From Prorocentrum cordatum (taxonomy: Eukaryota; Sar; Dinophyceae; Prorocentrales; Prorocentraceae), in NCBI GenBank assembly GCA_963575745.1, contig CAUYUJ010016344.1, positions 101,001 to 165,000 of the forward strand: DNA of 64,000 bases. Direction: 5' to 3'. The notes beneath the pieces were generated by a model. It was not told where the DNA came from and did no database searches. It was given only the letters and a program-made list of their open reading frames with translations. Shown here piece after piece: positions 11,161 through 21,967 of this stretch. The position numbers were made by a program, and so were the translations under genes. How positions within the stretch are numbered: position 1 is the first letter of the stretch; each line of letters begins with the position of its first letter.

Positions 11161-12060
11161 CTGAACCAGCTGGACAGCTCGGACCTTCAGACGTTCTACC
11201 TGGCGCAGACCCAGGTGATGGACAAGATCTACTTCGAGATCGGAGATGACACCGTCAACCTGACCAAGGCCACGCGAGCGGACCTCATGGAAGTCTGCTG
11301 CCCTCGAGAGTCATCCTTGGGGCAAGCCGTGGAGACGCAAGGAGGGACCGTGGTCAGATGCGGGCTCTTCAACGGCTACGACATGGGCACGGCAACTGGA
11401 GTCCGCAGAGCGATACACCTACTCCGATTGGCACGTCCAAAACGTCTGGTACTCAGTCCGCGATGTACCGCCGACTGTCCCATCCAGAACCAGAAGAAGC
11501 AGCTGGTCACCAAAGTCCGCCAGGCGAGGCGGATACAACGGGGCTGTCTTGCACTCTACGAGGAGGCCAAGAAGATCACCGACTGCCACACTGAGCTGGA
11601 ACAACCATGGAACAGCAGAAGTTGGGTGCGATCACCACCCATAAAGAAGATGCGATCCGAGATGCACGAGATGATCGTACATGGCTGCGCCTATGGAGTA
11701 CGTGATGAGAGATCGGGGTTGCCAGTGAAGAAGGCTTGGCACATTTGCTGGACCGACCCCGAGTTCGGCGCGAAGGTGAGCCGCCTCTGCTCGAATCGCC
11801 CCGGGCGCGGCGACAACCACCTCCACCGCGTCATCGAGGACGGGACCTTGGTCGCACAGACCGCGTACTCCCCGCCAGCGATGTGCAAGGCCTGGGCTAA
11901 GCATATCCTCTGGAACAATGTCAATAGCCAGTACGGCAAGGAGATCTTCGCAGGACTCGAACAGATCCCAAAGGAGGACGACGTCGAGATGCCGGACGAG
12001 ACGGAGGAGCTGCTGAATGACGAGGACATCGAGATGGAGGCAGCCGAGGCCTCTCTTGGG
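11161..12060 (+). pseudogene. Methyltransferase-like domain within copia polyprotein
   Basis: Open plus frame between protease and integrase. Motifs in order: LMEVCCPRESSLGQAVETQG (about 11284), like the nucleotide-binding motif I of class I methyltransferases; VLSPRCTADCPIQN (about 11450), where C5-type enzymes carry the Pro-Cys motif IV; LEQPWNSRSW (about 11600), resembling the E-N-P-x-S-x-W motif VI; VHGCAYGVRD...KKAWHICW (about 11670-11740), resembling the Y-G...R-K motif. A C...HLHRVIEDGT segment and a Tyr-Pro-like end follow. Similar motif strings occur in the two YR retroelements of this window (28.7-30.2 kb and 57.1-57.8 kb). Activity is doubtful because the site reads P-R-C. The assignment is by eye and needs a profile search. 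Confidence 0.55.
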
Positions 12061-13522
12061 CGTGAAGACCGAGGTCACGAAGAAGGAGATCTCCGAGATC
12101 GGACAACGGCTGGCTCGTCTACATCGGAACCTCGGCCATCCCAGCAACAAGACGCGTTGCAAGATACTCAAGGCCCCCGGACCGGCAGTAACGGTACTCC
12201 AACTGGCTCTCCAGTTTCAGTGCCATGGATGCCACATTGGGAAGTTGCCGAAGGCCGTCAGAGTAGCCTCAGGCGTGGAGATACCCGGAGTGCTGGAAGT
12301 ACTGGCCACTGATGGGCTGGAGTGGCTGTCACCACAGCAGACGTCGCACATCATGACACTGAATCTGGACGAGGGCTCCGGATTCACCAGCGTGACCTAC
12401 CACGGGCAGAAGGGCGAGCGCAGTGGCAACCGCTCAGCAGCAGAGGTGATTGCCACGTGGGAATCTTGGTGCAGCCACTATCGTCGACCCTCTCTCCTTC
12501 GCATGGATCCTGAAGGTTGCCACTGCTCACAGGCCGTTGCAAAGTGAGCCTCCGACCACGGGATCGAGCTCTGGATCGCCCCAGGCGAGGCACACTGGCT
12601 GATAGGCAAGGTGGAACGCCGCATCCAACTGTTCAAGAGGCTCATGACGAAGCTCGCCACCCTCGACCCCGAATGCGACACGCAGGAGCTGGTCACCTGG
12701 GTCGTGAGTGCGATCAACTCCATGGACAGGGTCGGGAACCATTCCCCGTTCGAGCACTTTCTGGGAGTCACGGGGATGCCGCACTCGAGCAATCCCTTCG
12801 CCATCATCGACGGGGACACCGGCGAGACGCAGGAACAAAGACGTTTACTGGCTCGGCAAAGCATGCGAATATGCTGAACGTCGGCGACACGCAGAACAGG
12901 CAAGGAACCGAGTGTACCAGACCTGGGAGGCCGGCGACCTCGTGTACTTCTGGCGCGAGGCAAGGGTCGTGAGAACCGCCCTGGGAAAAAGGGAGGCTGG
13001 TATGGGCCAGCCCGCGTGTTCGCCCAGGAGAAGCGCCGCGTCGACGGCTGGGCGCGCGTCACATCAGTGGTCTGGATCGCCCACGGGAACACGCTGATCA
13101 GGTGTGCCCTAGAACAACTACGACCTGCCTCAGAAGCCGAGAAGATGATCACCGAGCTCAAGATCCAGGCCAACCTTGGCAAGACCATGACGGACATCCT
13201 TGAGACGGCCAAGGCAGGCACCTTCGAGGACCTCGTTGACCAACGACGACCGGACCTCCAGGCCCACGAACCTCCTGCAGTACCAGCTGGAGCCCCACCA
13301 GAAGAGGCCGCTGAAGAACCACCAGCTGCCGCCATGGACGAGGAGACGACACCCCTCGAGTCCAGGCACACTACGCCACGGTCGGTTGCTCAACCTGAAG
13401 CAGAACCAGGCGACATCGCTGCAGAAGGTCGAGACCAGGAACCTGGTTCACCAAAGGAGGGCCACCCGAGGGCCCACCTCAACTGGAGCTACCTCCTGCC
13501 GCCGAACAAGTCCCTGCCGTAG
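12017..13522 (+). pseudogene. Copia integrase (broken)
   Basis: Inserts the cDNA into the host genome. Zinc-binding HHCC: LHRNLGHPSNKTRC with CHGCHIGK (about 12108-12250). The catalytic triad reads D in LATDGLEWL (about 12305), D in LRMDPEG (about 12500) and E in APGEAHWLIGK (about 12585). A TGA stop at 12545 lies between the second Asp and the Glu in the same frame. The frame then stays open to a TGA at 12875. The continuation (KDVYWLGKACEYAERRR, then VFAQEKRRVDGWARVTSVVW, with the end of a GAG-like chromatin or DNA-binding region) is spread over two further frames. The Glu-rich and Pro-rich tail ends at 13522. At least two frameshifts and one stop make it inactive. Confidence 0.8.
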
Positions 13523-13584
13523 CAGACCACGATCAACCCGGGGGACCTTCGTCATCATCAACGGCAGCTCGCCCGAGGTACCGC

Positions 13585-15680
13585 ATGACACATCGAGGAC
13601 CCGAACTTGATCTTCACCGACCACCAGAGAAGCGGCAGAAGGGCAACGACGACATGGATGAGAAGGAGCTCTGGGTGGACCTGCAGAACGACGATCTGGA
13701 CATCCTCCTGGGAGCGGACGAACACCAGACGGTCTACTTCGAGTACATCAAGAACGAGAGCTCTGAGAAGCTGGACAGCAAGGGCCGGATGGGCACCATA
13801 CTCAACAGCTTCATTGCCAACCAGCGGCGTAAGGATAAGCTCGAGCTCTCCTGGTCGAAGATTAACACCACAGCGCACAAGGAGTTCGAAGAGGCGATCA
13901 ACAAAGAGACGAACAACTGGCTACAGCATCGAGGACTTCGCCCGGTTCCAGCGTCTCAGGTCAAGGACGCCGCGGACATCATTCGAGCTCGATGGCTCTT
14001 CACCCGCAAGGCGGACGGTCGGGCCAAGGCGCGCCTCGTACCCCTGGGTTGCCAGACCAAGGACCTGGGGAAGGAGCCGACTGCGACCCCCACAGCCTCG
14101 AGGCGGGCCCGCAACGTGATGCTCACTATCGCCGCCGCCAATCACTGGAAGCTGATCAAGGGCGACGTCACTTCGGCTTTCTTGCAGGCTCACGAGCTGG
14201 ATAAAGACCTGTTCATTGAGCCCGACAGTGTGCTTCGGAAGGCGTTCAACGTCAAGGACGGCGAGCTACTCAGGGTAATGAAGCCCGGATGCGGCATCGG
14301 CGAGGCACCACGACACTGGTGGGAAACGGTGAAGCTCGATTTCAAGAAGCTGGGCCTTCAAGCGTGCGAACTAGAACCTTGCATGTGGAAGTTGCGGTGT
14401 TCTCAGACTGGGCGCCTCCTCGGCATAGCCATGGCTCACGTGGACGACTTCATTCTTGCCGGCGACAACGAGCACCCCGAATGGAATCAGCTCGTAGGAC
14501 AGATCCACAAGCTGTACAAGTGGGACACCTGGGAGGACATGAATGACGGAATCACCAGTCTCAAGCAGTGCGGTGTAACCATCGAGGAGAACGAGAAGGG
14601 CTTCTTCCTACACTAGAGGGCCTACGCCGACGAGATCCTAGAAGTTCGGCCACCAGATGGAGGACGACATCGGCCTTCAGACAGTCTCCGCGACAAGGGC
14701 CAGACCGTTCTACGGGCCTTCTGCGACGAGGTCTACTGGCTGGGCGTCAACACCATACCCTTCCTCCTCGCCTGGGTGGCCGAGCTCCAGTCGAAGATAC
14801 CGAAGGGCACGCACAGCCTGTTCACGACCGCGAACAACATTGTCAAGCTGATCAAGCAGAACCAGCACATGGGGCTCCAGATTCACCGCCACAGCCTCGA
14901 CGACCTGGCCGTCTTCACCTGGTGCGATGCTGCCTGGGCCAGCCGCCCTGACGGGCGTTCGCAAGGCGGGTGCATCACGGCCATCGCCGCCACATGGAGG
15001 GTGAGAAGTCGCAGTTCACTGTGCTCGACTGGGGCTCCAAGAAGTTGCGCAGGGTGGCTCGATCGAGCCTGGCTGCTGAGGTACAGGAAGCAGGCGATGC
15101 TGAAGGAGAACAGTGCATGGTGCGCATGCTGCTGGCCGAGATCCTGCTCAACAGGTCTCCCGTCCGGGAGCGCATGGCGATGCTCCATCACATCCCCGCC
15201 GTGATCGTGACCGACTGCAAGGCGTTCTACGACGGAATGGTACGATCCCAGTCGGCTGGCTTGGGTCTCGACGAGCGGCGGACCGCCATCGAGGCGCTGG
15301 CGCTCAAGAGCGCGCTCGACGAGGGGCAGACGACGGTCCGGTGGGTTCACTCGCATGCGCAGATCGCAGACGGACTCACCAACTGGCAAGCGTTCGGAGC
15401 TCTCAAATTGTTCCTGGGCAAGCAGGAGTGGGGGCTGATCTACGACGAGAACTTCATGAACGCGCGGAAGCGAGCCGCTCTAGGGAAGAGCATCTGCGAC
15501 ACCACCAAGCCTGAGGACGCCGCAGCCGCCAAGGAGATCTTCGAGAAGCGCCGGCTGGCGCGGAAGGAGCTCAGTCAGAATGACGGGGCTCAGGCAGAGC
15601 CCAACAGTACGAGACCGAGCAGCTCTCAGTCGGGTCAGGACGACCGCATGAACACGGCAGCCTCTTTTCCGCCTGTCTGA
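13585..15680 (+). pseudogene. Copia reverse transcriptase and RNase H (broken)
   Basis: Copies element RNA into cDNA and removes the RNA template. RT landmarks: WLFTRKADGRAKARLVPLG (about 13990), motif A GDVTSAFLQAHELDKDLFI (about 14161), and motif C AMAHVDDFILAGD (about 14430). A TAG at 14614-14616 falls before RAYADEIL, where related proteins usually have Gln, so CAG to TAG is likely. RNase H follows after frame shifts: WCDAAWASRPDGRSQGGC (about 14920), then AARSSLAAEVQEA-type Glu and VTDCKAFYDGM Asp in another frame (14970-15680). The final TGA at 15678-15680 is formed by the first three bases of the 3' LTR. Confidence 0.85.
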
Positions 15681-15989
15681 ATGCAATGCAGAGCAGCAGC
15701 TTCCCATTATGTTCATCTTGCTGCTCTGCTCAGTTATGTTCTGCCGTGTTCTGTCACCGCCGCCCCCTGTATCAAGGTGTGGGCGGGCGGGCTTGTCTTA
15801 CGGACTGCAGCTGGGTTCAGCTGCCCAGGTCGCGCGTCGGGGCCGCGATCGCTTTCAGAGAGCAAAAGGTGCTCACGTCGTCGGAACTTGACTTTCAGGA
15901 AAATCTATTGCGACAAGTTTTGCGAGATCCGAGGAGCGAGGCTAGAAGTCCAAGAACTTCGGGGGCCTCTTGAGGCTCTTCGGGATTCA
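15678..15989 (+). repeat. 3' LTR of copia element
   Basis: Gap-free match to 7874-8185 with about 19 substitutions counted by eye (about 6 per cent). It begins TGAATGC and ends TTCA. There is no convincing polypurine tract immediately upstream (CCTCTTTTCCGCCTGTC). Confidence 0.9.
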
Positions 15990-16135
15990 GAGGGAGGGAG
16001 GGGGAAGAGGCGGGTTAAAGCGGAGAGGAAGGGGGGGGTGGGTGGGAAGGGCGGGGGGGGGGGGGGGGGGAATAGGGGGAGAGGGGAAAAAGAAGGGGAG
16101 GGGAGGGAGAAGGGGCGACAGGGCCCCATATGGGT
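15990..16135. repeat. Purine-rich low-complexity tract
   Basis: GGGAGGGAGGGGGAAGAGG-type sequence with a G run near 16048-16069. The same kind of tract flanks the left LTR at 7800-7873, so the element sits inside purine-rich low-complexity DNA. Confidence 0.7.
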
Positions 16136-18464
16136 TCTTGCAGATTTTCGCTCCCCCGGGCACGCGCTGGGCCCCGAGGCCGCTTTGAAAAACCGATCGG
16201 AGGAGGTCAAGTTGGGCCAGGTCAAGCCAGTGTGACGCCAGGAGGTGGTGGCGCTCAGCAAAGGGGACCCTTTGCGACCCTGGAGGGTGATGCGGAATTC
16301 GCCAAGGCCAGCGACAGGACGCCACCTCCCAAATACACTGGGTCTCCTCCGCACGGGCCTCTCGGAGCCGCGCCCGAACTTGCAGAGCTGCGAGGCGCTG
16401 CTCATACACATAACTGGGGGAGGCCGAACACGCGGACTGGACGGAATCCAGCTTCGCACGGCGCCCTGCGCCACGCCTGAGCCACGCCTGAGCGGTTCCC
16501 CCAACGGTCTCCCATCGGCAACCTGGAGACCCACGGCTAGGATCCGCTTGAGCATGGCAGGAGATACCTGGGGTCGATGATTGTCGACCCCATCTTGGTT
16601 CCTCCCGCGCCAGCTGGCGCGTCGCTACAGCGGGCGCGCGCAAGGCACGGAGGAATCCTGGACATCGGGCCCCTGGTAAGGACCCGCGCCTCGGAGGGAC
16701 CCGCACTAACACACACCCGCCCAGATGCGTTCTAGGTCCGAGAAGCTCGCAAGAGCAGGCTTGAGGACAGAGACAGCTTGCCAACTCATTTGGCGCTGCT
16801 GCAGAGCCGGCCCCCTGGCGCGTCGCGGGGCAACCGCGCAGCGCGAGCTTGGCTCGCAGGCTCGCTCGCCTCGCCAAGCGTCCGCGAGACGGAAGTGGCT
16901 GCCCGTCGGCGAAGGGTCAGCAGCTCGCGGCCGTCACCCCCGTTGACCGTCGGCCACGCTGGCCCGCAATATTGGCTCCTGCCGCGTAGACTCGCCCAAG
17001 CCTATGAATTGCTTTCCGCGCTGGCTTCGCCCCAAACGCCTTTGCCAAGCGCAGGCTGATCTTGCGGGCGCGAACCCTTCCGGAGCATGACTCCACCACT
17101 AGCACTGGTCTGCCACCTCGGCGTCAAGCTTGTCGCCACTCGCCACCACCGCCACCCCACCGTTCAACGTCGCCTGCGCAGCTTCGAGGCAACCACAAGA
17201 CGAGGCCGGCCTGGACGGCCACGCCCACGGCCGCATTCTCATCGGAGCCATACGCCCGCACCGTCTATGTTGCACATAAAACCGACAGCGGGGCTGCGCA
17301 TCGCAAGCCAATCGCACTCGCGCACTCACGCCCAGGCGCGCACGCCCTGCTGAAGCGACCCGCGCACCGCAAACAATGCAATGCCGCTGCGGGGGAGGCC
17401 CAACCTGATGAAGCGAGGGCACTGCCGCGCAATCTTCACCGACTTCATCAGCGGCACTGGTGCACCGAGCGCCAGAGCACGATCCCGCGGCACCTTGGGC
17501 GGGATCCCTTCGTAGACCGTACAATGCCCCATGATGAATTTGACGCCGCGGAGTCGCTGGTCGACTGCGACCTCGCCGCGGGCCGCTTGCGGCCGCGATG
17601 GGCCCCGGGCGCTCCGACCAGCGCGAGCACCCCAGAAGCGTCGGCGTCGGGAATCACGCGCGGGGGGGGGGGGGGGGCGAGCGCGACTCGCGTCGGCGGA
17701 GCCTCTGCCGCGCGCGATGCGCGCCAGCACGCAGCATGCCGCATGATCAATCGTTGTCCCTGATCAGCCCCCTTGGCCTGCATAGACATTACGATGGGGC
17801 GCAGCCGTCGCGGCAAAAGCCCTAGACTCTCGCAAGCCTGGAACCCGCCGGTCAGCGCATCAAGTCCCGAACCAGGTCGTAGAACTAGGTGCCTCGGGCG
17901 CGCGCGGTCCAAGCTCGCCGACGCCGCGCGCGGGAAGCTCTCCGCCGCTGCCCCGCTGTCGCTGCCGTTACTCGGAAGAAATCGATCGATCGGGGATACT
18001 TCACAGGGCACTTGCTTGTCCTGATTGCAGGCCCCGGCATCGACAACATCCTGCGGGCAAGCCGCTAGTCCGCCATCACGCCGCACTACAGCATAATGAG
18101 GGTCGCCTGGCAATTCGGCGGTACGATGAAGGCTTCAAGAGCTGCTGGCGGTAGCTGCGTCGCACCTGACCCTGATAGGCCTTCAGCGGCGCGCTCAAGA
18201 TTATGCGGGACAGCAACTTCCGACGAGGCAGGCCTCGCGGCCGCGTCCACAGGCCCTCCCGTGGCGGCGCTTTCCTGCAGCTTCCGCCACAACAGGAGGG
18301 AGGTCAGGACATTCTTCGGCCCCGTGCACCAATGGCCAGGGACTTGCATCGGACCGCGGACCAGGCCGGGACGCAGCCGAGGCCGAGCCGCAGCACAGGC
18401 CATGGATCCCATGCCCGCCGCATCCCACGCCAGGCCACAGCCCATGTCAGGCCGCAGCCGATCC
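16136..18464. other. No recognised gene; scattered minus-strand coding-like traces
   Basis: The minus strand has coherent-looking peptide stretches in changing frames, for example around 17330-17545 (VKFIMGHCTVYEGIPPKVPR) and 18090-18380 (NVLTSLLLWRKLQE). They are not continuous and match no family I know. A G run lies at about 17670-17688. Most likely decayed coding or old transposon sequence. Confidence 0.3.
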
Positions 18465-19385
18465 TGCTCACCATCATCAACACCAGCACCATCATCATCA
18501 GCATCCGCATACTCATCATCATCATCATCATCAGCAGCAGCATCATCAGCATCGGCATTATCATCGCCAGCACTATCATCATCATGATTCACATCCTCAT
18601 CACCAGTATCCTCATCATCGTCATCATCGTCATCATCATCATGACCATCAGCATCAGCATCAGCATCAGCATCATCAGAATCAGCATCATCAGCCGTATC
18701 AACATCATGATCATGATCATGATGATGATCATCACTGTCATCAGAATCATCATAATGACCATTACCATCATCACCATCATCATCAGGATCATGATCATCC
18801 CCACCAGTAGCACGATCGGCAGCAGCATTCTCATCATCATCATTATCACCATAATCATCAGCATCATCATCCTCAGCAGCATAACCACCATCGCCACCAT
18901 CACCACCAGCAGCATCATCACCACCACCGCAGTCATCATTACCATCATCATCCCTAACATCACCAGCATCATCACCATCATCACCATCGTCATTACCAGC
19001 ATCACCCTCAGCATCACAATCATCATCACCATCAACAGCACCATTATCATCAGCAGCATCAACATCATCATCATCATCGCTACCACCACCATCATCATCA
19101 TCATCACAATCAGCATCACCACCATCAACATCGCAATCGCACTCGCTATCACCATCACCATCACCATCACCATCATCATTGACATCACCATCGTCAACGG
19201 TTACCATCAACATCACCAGCATCACCACCACCATCTTCATCATCAGCATCATCATCGTCATAATCACCAGACTCATCACCATCATCAGCATCACCATCAT
19301 CAACATCATCATCATCATCGTCATTATCAACACCAGCAGCACCACTATCATCAGGATCATCATCATCGTCATCGTCGACACGGGC
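18465..19385. repeat. CAT/ATC trinucleotide microsatellite block
   Basis: Roughly 900 bp of CATCATCAC-type triplets with variants (CAG, CAC, GTC). The minus strand reads poly-Asp or poly-Met, the plus strand poly-Ile, Ser or His. The long open frames across it are by-products of the triplet composition. Confidence 0.95.
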
Positions 19386-19534
19386 CTCGTCCATCCAGCT
19401 CGGTCCTAGCACGCGCGGGGCCGCTCCTGGTAGATGTCGCTGCGACGCCCCGGATCATAGCGCAGCACTTGGTTTCGAGGGTTACCCAGTCAGCGGCCTC
19501 GTCGAGCAGGGCGGTTGGAGAAACCTAGAGCCCA

Positions 19535-20770
19535 TCACTTCCATTCGACCAGCGCCGAATCCCCTCCCCCAGCGCTCTGCTGCTGACTCGTGGGATTCGC
19601 TACTGGGCGCCCGGAAGAAAGCTCAGATCGCGCAACTACCCGCGCCAAGGCGCGCCCCGCAGCCACCCGGGCAGCCAGAGCGCTGACGCCGAGGCGGCCG
19701 CGCAGCACCTTGCCGAAGTACTCCGCCAGCGCGAAGGCTTCCGCATCCGCCTTCAGGTGCGACGCGGTCGAAGTGGGGTAACCCAGAAACTGCGCCACGT
19801 TGCCGACGCGCTGGTCGAGCCAGCACCGCCGACAAGCAACCGCCCTGGTGCTGCTTGGCAACCCAGGCCCCCATGATACATTCCCATGCGCCCCCCCATG
19901 TCAGCGAGCGCTCGCGCAGCCAGCTCCGCCGCCGATGCAAAGGGCGCCCGCGCCCTGGGCAGAAAACCCAACGCCGCACGCGCAGGCGCAGTAGCACAGA
20001 TGTCCGCGGCCTTGTCGACATAGCGCTTCGCAGGTCCCCCAAAGGGGCCCCGCGCAAGCGGGCCCCACAATGCACCCCGCAGGCACTTTGCACGCCGCTA
20101 AATAGTCCCGGTGCTGCTGCGTCATTTCATCGGTGGCCAGTCCTACCGTGACGGGGCGGTCGGACCGCGTAGCCCACTTCGCATCGACATTGACGTGCTC
20201 GATCATGGCTTCGCCGCCGCGCTCACAGCGCATAAAACAATAGTGCGGCTAGACGCAGGCGTGATGCACGGGGGCGGGTTCGGCGCGACGATAACTATCT
20301 GCGCCTCGCGCGCGATGCCTGAAGTCACCGCCCAAGAGAACAGGTCTACCCATCCCATCAGGACGATCACCGCTAGCGGCAAATATGCGATTTTACGGAC
20401 TGTCGCACCTTGGTTGACGGCCAGGTACAGCGCGCGGAGGTGGCCACTCTGGAAGGTGCAGGTGCTGCACGGCATGGAGGGTTCGACTCGACGGCGGTGG
20501 CCCACTGGGCCAGCACGACCAGGTCTACGTAGGCCCACGAGGCTGCGGGTGGGGAACGCGACCGCTTGAGTAGGGGTGGTCCCTGCGCCTGCATGCCCAG
20601 GGTTGGCCTTGCACTTTTTCCCCGTCGCCATGCCCACGCCGCATGCCACGTTGTCATCAAGGTCCGCGTCTGCTATCCCCACTTCCTGCGCCATGAAAAT
20701 CTCTGCGCGCGGGACCTCCAGTTTTTACATCAGCACGTCTGCCACGCTTGGCATTGAAAGACTCAACTTG
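19535..20770 (-). pseudogene. Decayed coding region of unknown family
   Basis: Minus-strand segments read like protein but in three frames with at least one stop: about 20700-20770 (a TAA), 20203-20694 (VGIADADLDDNVACGVGMAT; a hydrophobic stretch around IAYLPLAVIVLMGWVDLFSW), about 19900-20230 (VTVGLATDEMTQQHRDYLAA) and 19600-19830 (VGNVAQFLGYPTSTASHLKA). I recognise no domain. It lies directly left of the giant YR element, and coding-like minus-strand traces reappear to its right at 36477-37020, so the element may have inserted into older coding or transposon DNA. Confidence 0.3.
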
Positions 20771-20850
20771 GAACATCTGACGAGGTTCAGGATTGGGTGT
20801 TAGCGCCACGTGGCCACGAAGGACGTGCATACTAGACACGAAGACTTTGG

Positions 20851-21060
20851 GTTAAGTGAGATACGCGTGCACTCAACGGAGGAGGAGGAGGAGAGGAGGG
20901 GACGAGAGAGGGACCAGGACAGGGCGAAGGTATTTTCATGGCAGCGTGGCGACGCGCATCTCCGCCGAGCGTGGGCCCTGATGGCCCCACGCTCAACGCG
21001 AGCGCGTGGGCCCTGACGGCCCGCGCGCTCGCGCTCTGGCACGCCTGCGGCCGCTCGGCC
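20851..21060 (-). repeat. Split direct repeat B, outer copy
   Basis: 210 bp, plus strand starting GTTAAGTGAGATACGCG and ending GCCGCTCGGCC. It matches 21202-21411 with a single difference seen (GCGAAGG versus GCGATGG). It contains a GGAGGAGGAGG purine tract. It marks the 3' terminus of the element in its own sense. The left flank is AAGACTTTGG. Confidence 0.9.
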
Positions 21061-21096
21061 GACGCAGGCGTCTGGGAGCAAAGCGGGGTGGGTGGG

Positions 21097-21201
21097 CACC
21101 CGCGCGTCGGCCAGAGCCGAACGCTACGGACCCAAAATGGCTACCTGAGCCCACACCCCCTCCCACTTAACCTGCAGTCTACAACCAATCAGACTATACA
21201 A
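21097..21201 (-). repeat. Split direct repeat A, inner copy
   Basis: 105 bp, from CACCCGCGCGTCGG to GACTATACAA on the plus strand. It appears identical to 36351-36455 and abuts the inner B repeat directly. Its reverse complement contains a 13-base spliced-leader-like core at 21132-21144. Confidence 0.92.
21132..21144 (-). other. Spliced-leader-like core in A repeat, inner copy
   Basis: The minus strand reads GTAGCCATTTTGG, a 13-base exact match to the core of the conserved dinoflagellate spliced leader. It is preceded by GGCTCAG and followed by GTCCGTAGCG, which resemble the spliced leader's 3' and 5' ends in permuted order. It could be a relict leader captured by reverse transcription of a trans-spliced RNA, or coincidence. 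Confidence 0.5.
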
Positions 21202-21411
21202 GTTAAGTGAGATACGCGTGCACTCAACGGAGGAGGAGGAGGAGAGGAGGGGACGAGAGAGGGACCAGGACAGGGCGATGGTATTTTCATGGCAGCGTGG
21301 CGACGCGCATCTCCGCCGAGCGTGGGCCCTGATGGCCCCACGCTCAACGCGAGCGCGTGGGCCCTGACGGCCCGCGCGCTCGCGCTCTGGCACGCCTGCG
21401 GCCGCTCGGCC
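21202..21411 (-). repeat. Split direct repeat B, inner copy
   Basis: 210 bp, 209 identical to 20851-21060, immediately adjoining the inner A repeat. Confidence 0.92.
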
Positions 21412-21722
21412 ATGAGAAAAGAAAGACGCAGCCGCGCGCGCGGGGACGCCCCGCCCGAGTGCGAGGGCGGAACCAGAGGCTGCAGGAGCCTCGCGCGCGC
21501 GGCCACTTGCCTGCAACCTTGAGGCCTTCCGCGCCCGCGCACCCAGAGCGCGGGCGCGGCGCGTGCGCGATGCGCGCAAAAGAACCGAAAGGGGGCGGCG
21601 CACGAGGCGCCGGGCGCAGAGCGCAAGTGTGGCCCCGACCGCGCGGCGCGCAAGACGCGCAGCACGGCCGGGTCCAGGAAGCACGCGACGTGCGCGCACG
21701 TTAAACTCCTCCCAAGAGAGAG

Positions 21723-21872
21723 GATCGCAGGCGCCACCTGCGTACCGTAGGCTAAAAGAAAGAAGATCACAGGCGCCACCTGCGTACCGTAGGCTAAAAG
21801 AAACAAGATCGCAGGCGCCACCTGCGCACCGTAGGCTCAAGGATCGCAGGCGCCACCTGCGCACGGTAGGCT
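21723..21872 (-). repeat. Tandem hairpin repeat in the element's 3' region
   Basis: Four units starting at 21723, 21765, 21807 and 21842 (42, 42 and 35 bp apart). Each contains the interrupted palindrome GCAGGCGCCACCTGC (ACAGG in unit 2), then a GTA-GGTAGGCT-like tail and a purine spacer. They lie between the ORF4 stop (21968) and the inner B repeat. They could be RNA structures or protein-binding sites for packaging, priming or recombination; the role is unknown. Confidence 0.8.
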
Positions 21873-21967
21873 GAGAGCAGGGCTGGCTCACTCACAGGCC
21901 GCCGCCTTCAGCCCGCGCCCGCGATGCCGCGGGCGCTGGCGTCGGGGCACGGGGGGGAGCTCCACGC

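Larger units (their letters stand above)
7874..15989 (+). mobile_element. Ty1/copia-type LTR retrotransposon (decayed)
   Basis: Two 312-bp direct LTRs bracket a primer-binding site and, in order, Gag with a CCHC knuckle, an aspartic protease (DIGAT), a methyltransferase-like domain, an HHCC/DDE integrase, a reverse transcriptase (VDD) and RNase H. The integrase-before-RT order defines Ty1/copia (Pseudoviridae). Coding is broken by in-frame stops (8491-8496, about 12545, 14614) and several frame changes, so this copy cannot make its full polyprotein. The LTRs differ at about 19 of 312 positions by eye, consistent with an old insertion. Target-site duplication is not resolvable because both flanks are GAGGG-rich purine tracts. 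Confidence 0.95.

Noticed and set aside
7860-15995. Target-site duplication GAGGG for the copia element
   Set aside because: Both flanks are GAGGG-rich purine tracts, so the match is uninformative, and it is separated from the LTR by five bases on the left.
18086-19381. A poly-Asp protein on the minus strand
   Set aside because: The long frame is created by CAT/ATC triplets. Only the last hundred residues look protein-like, and they are not continuous with a domain.
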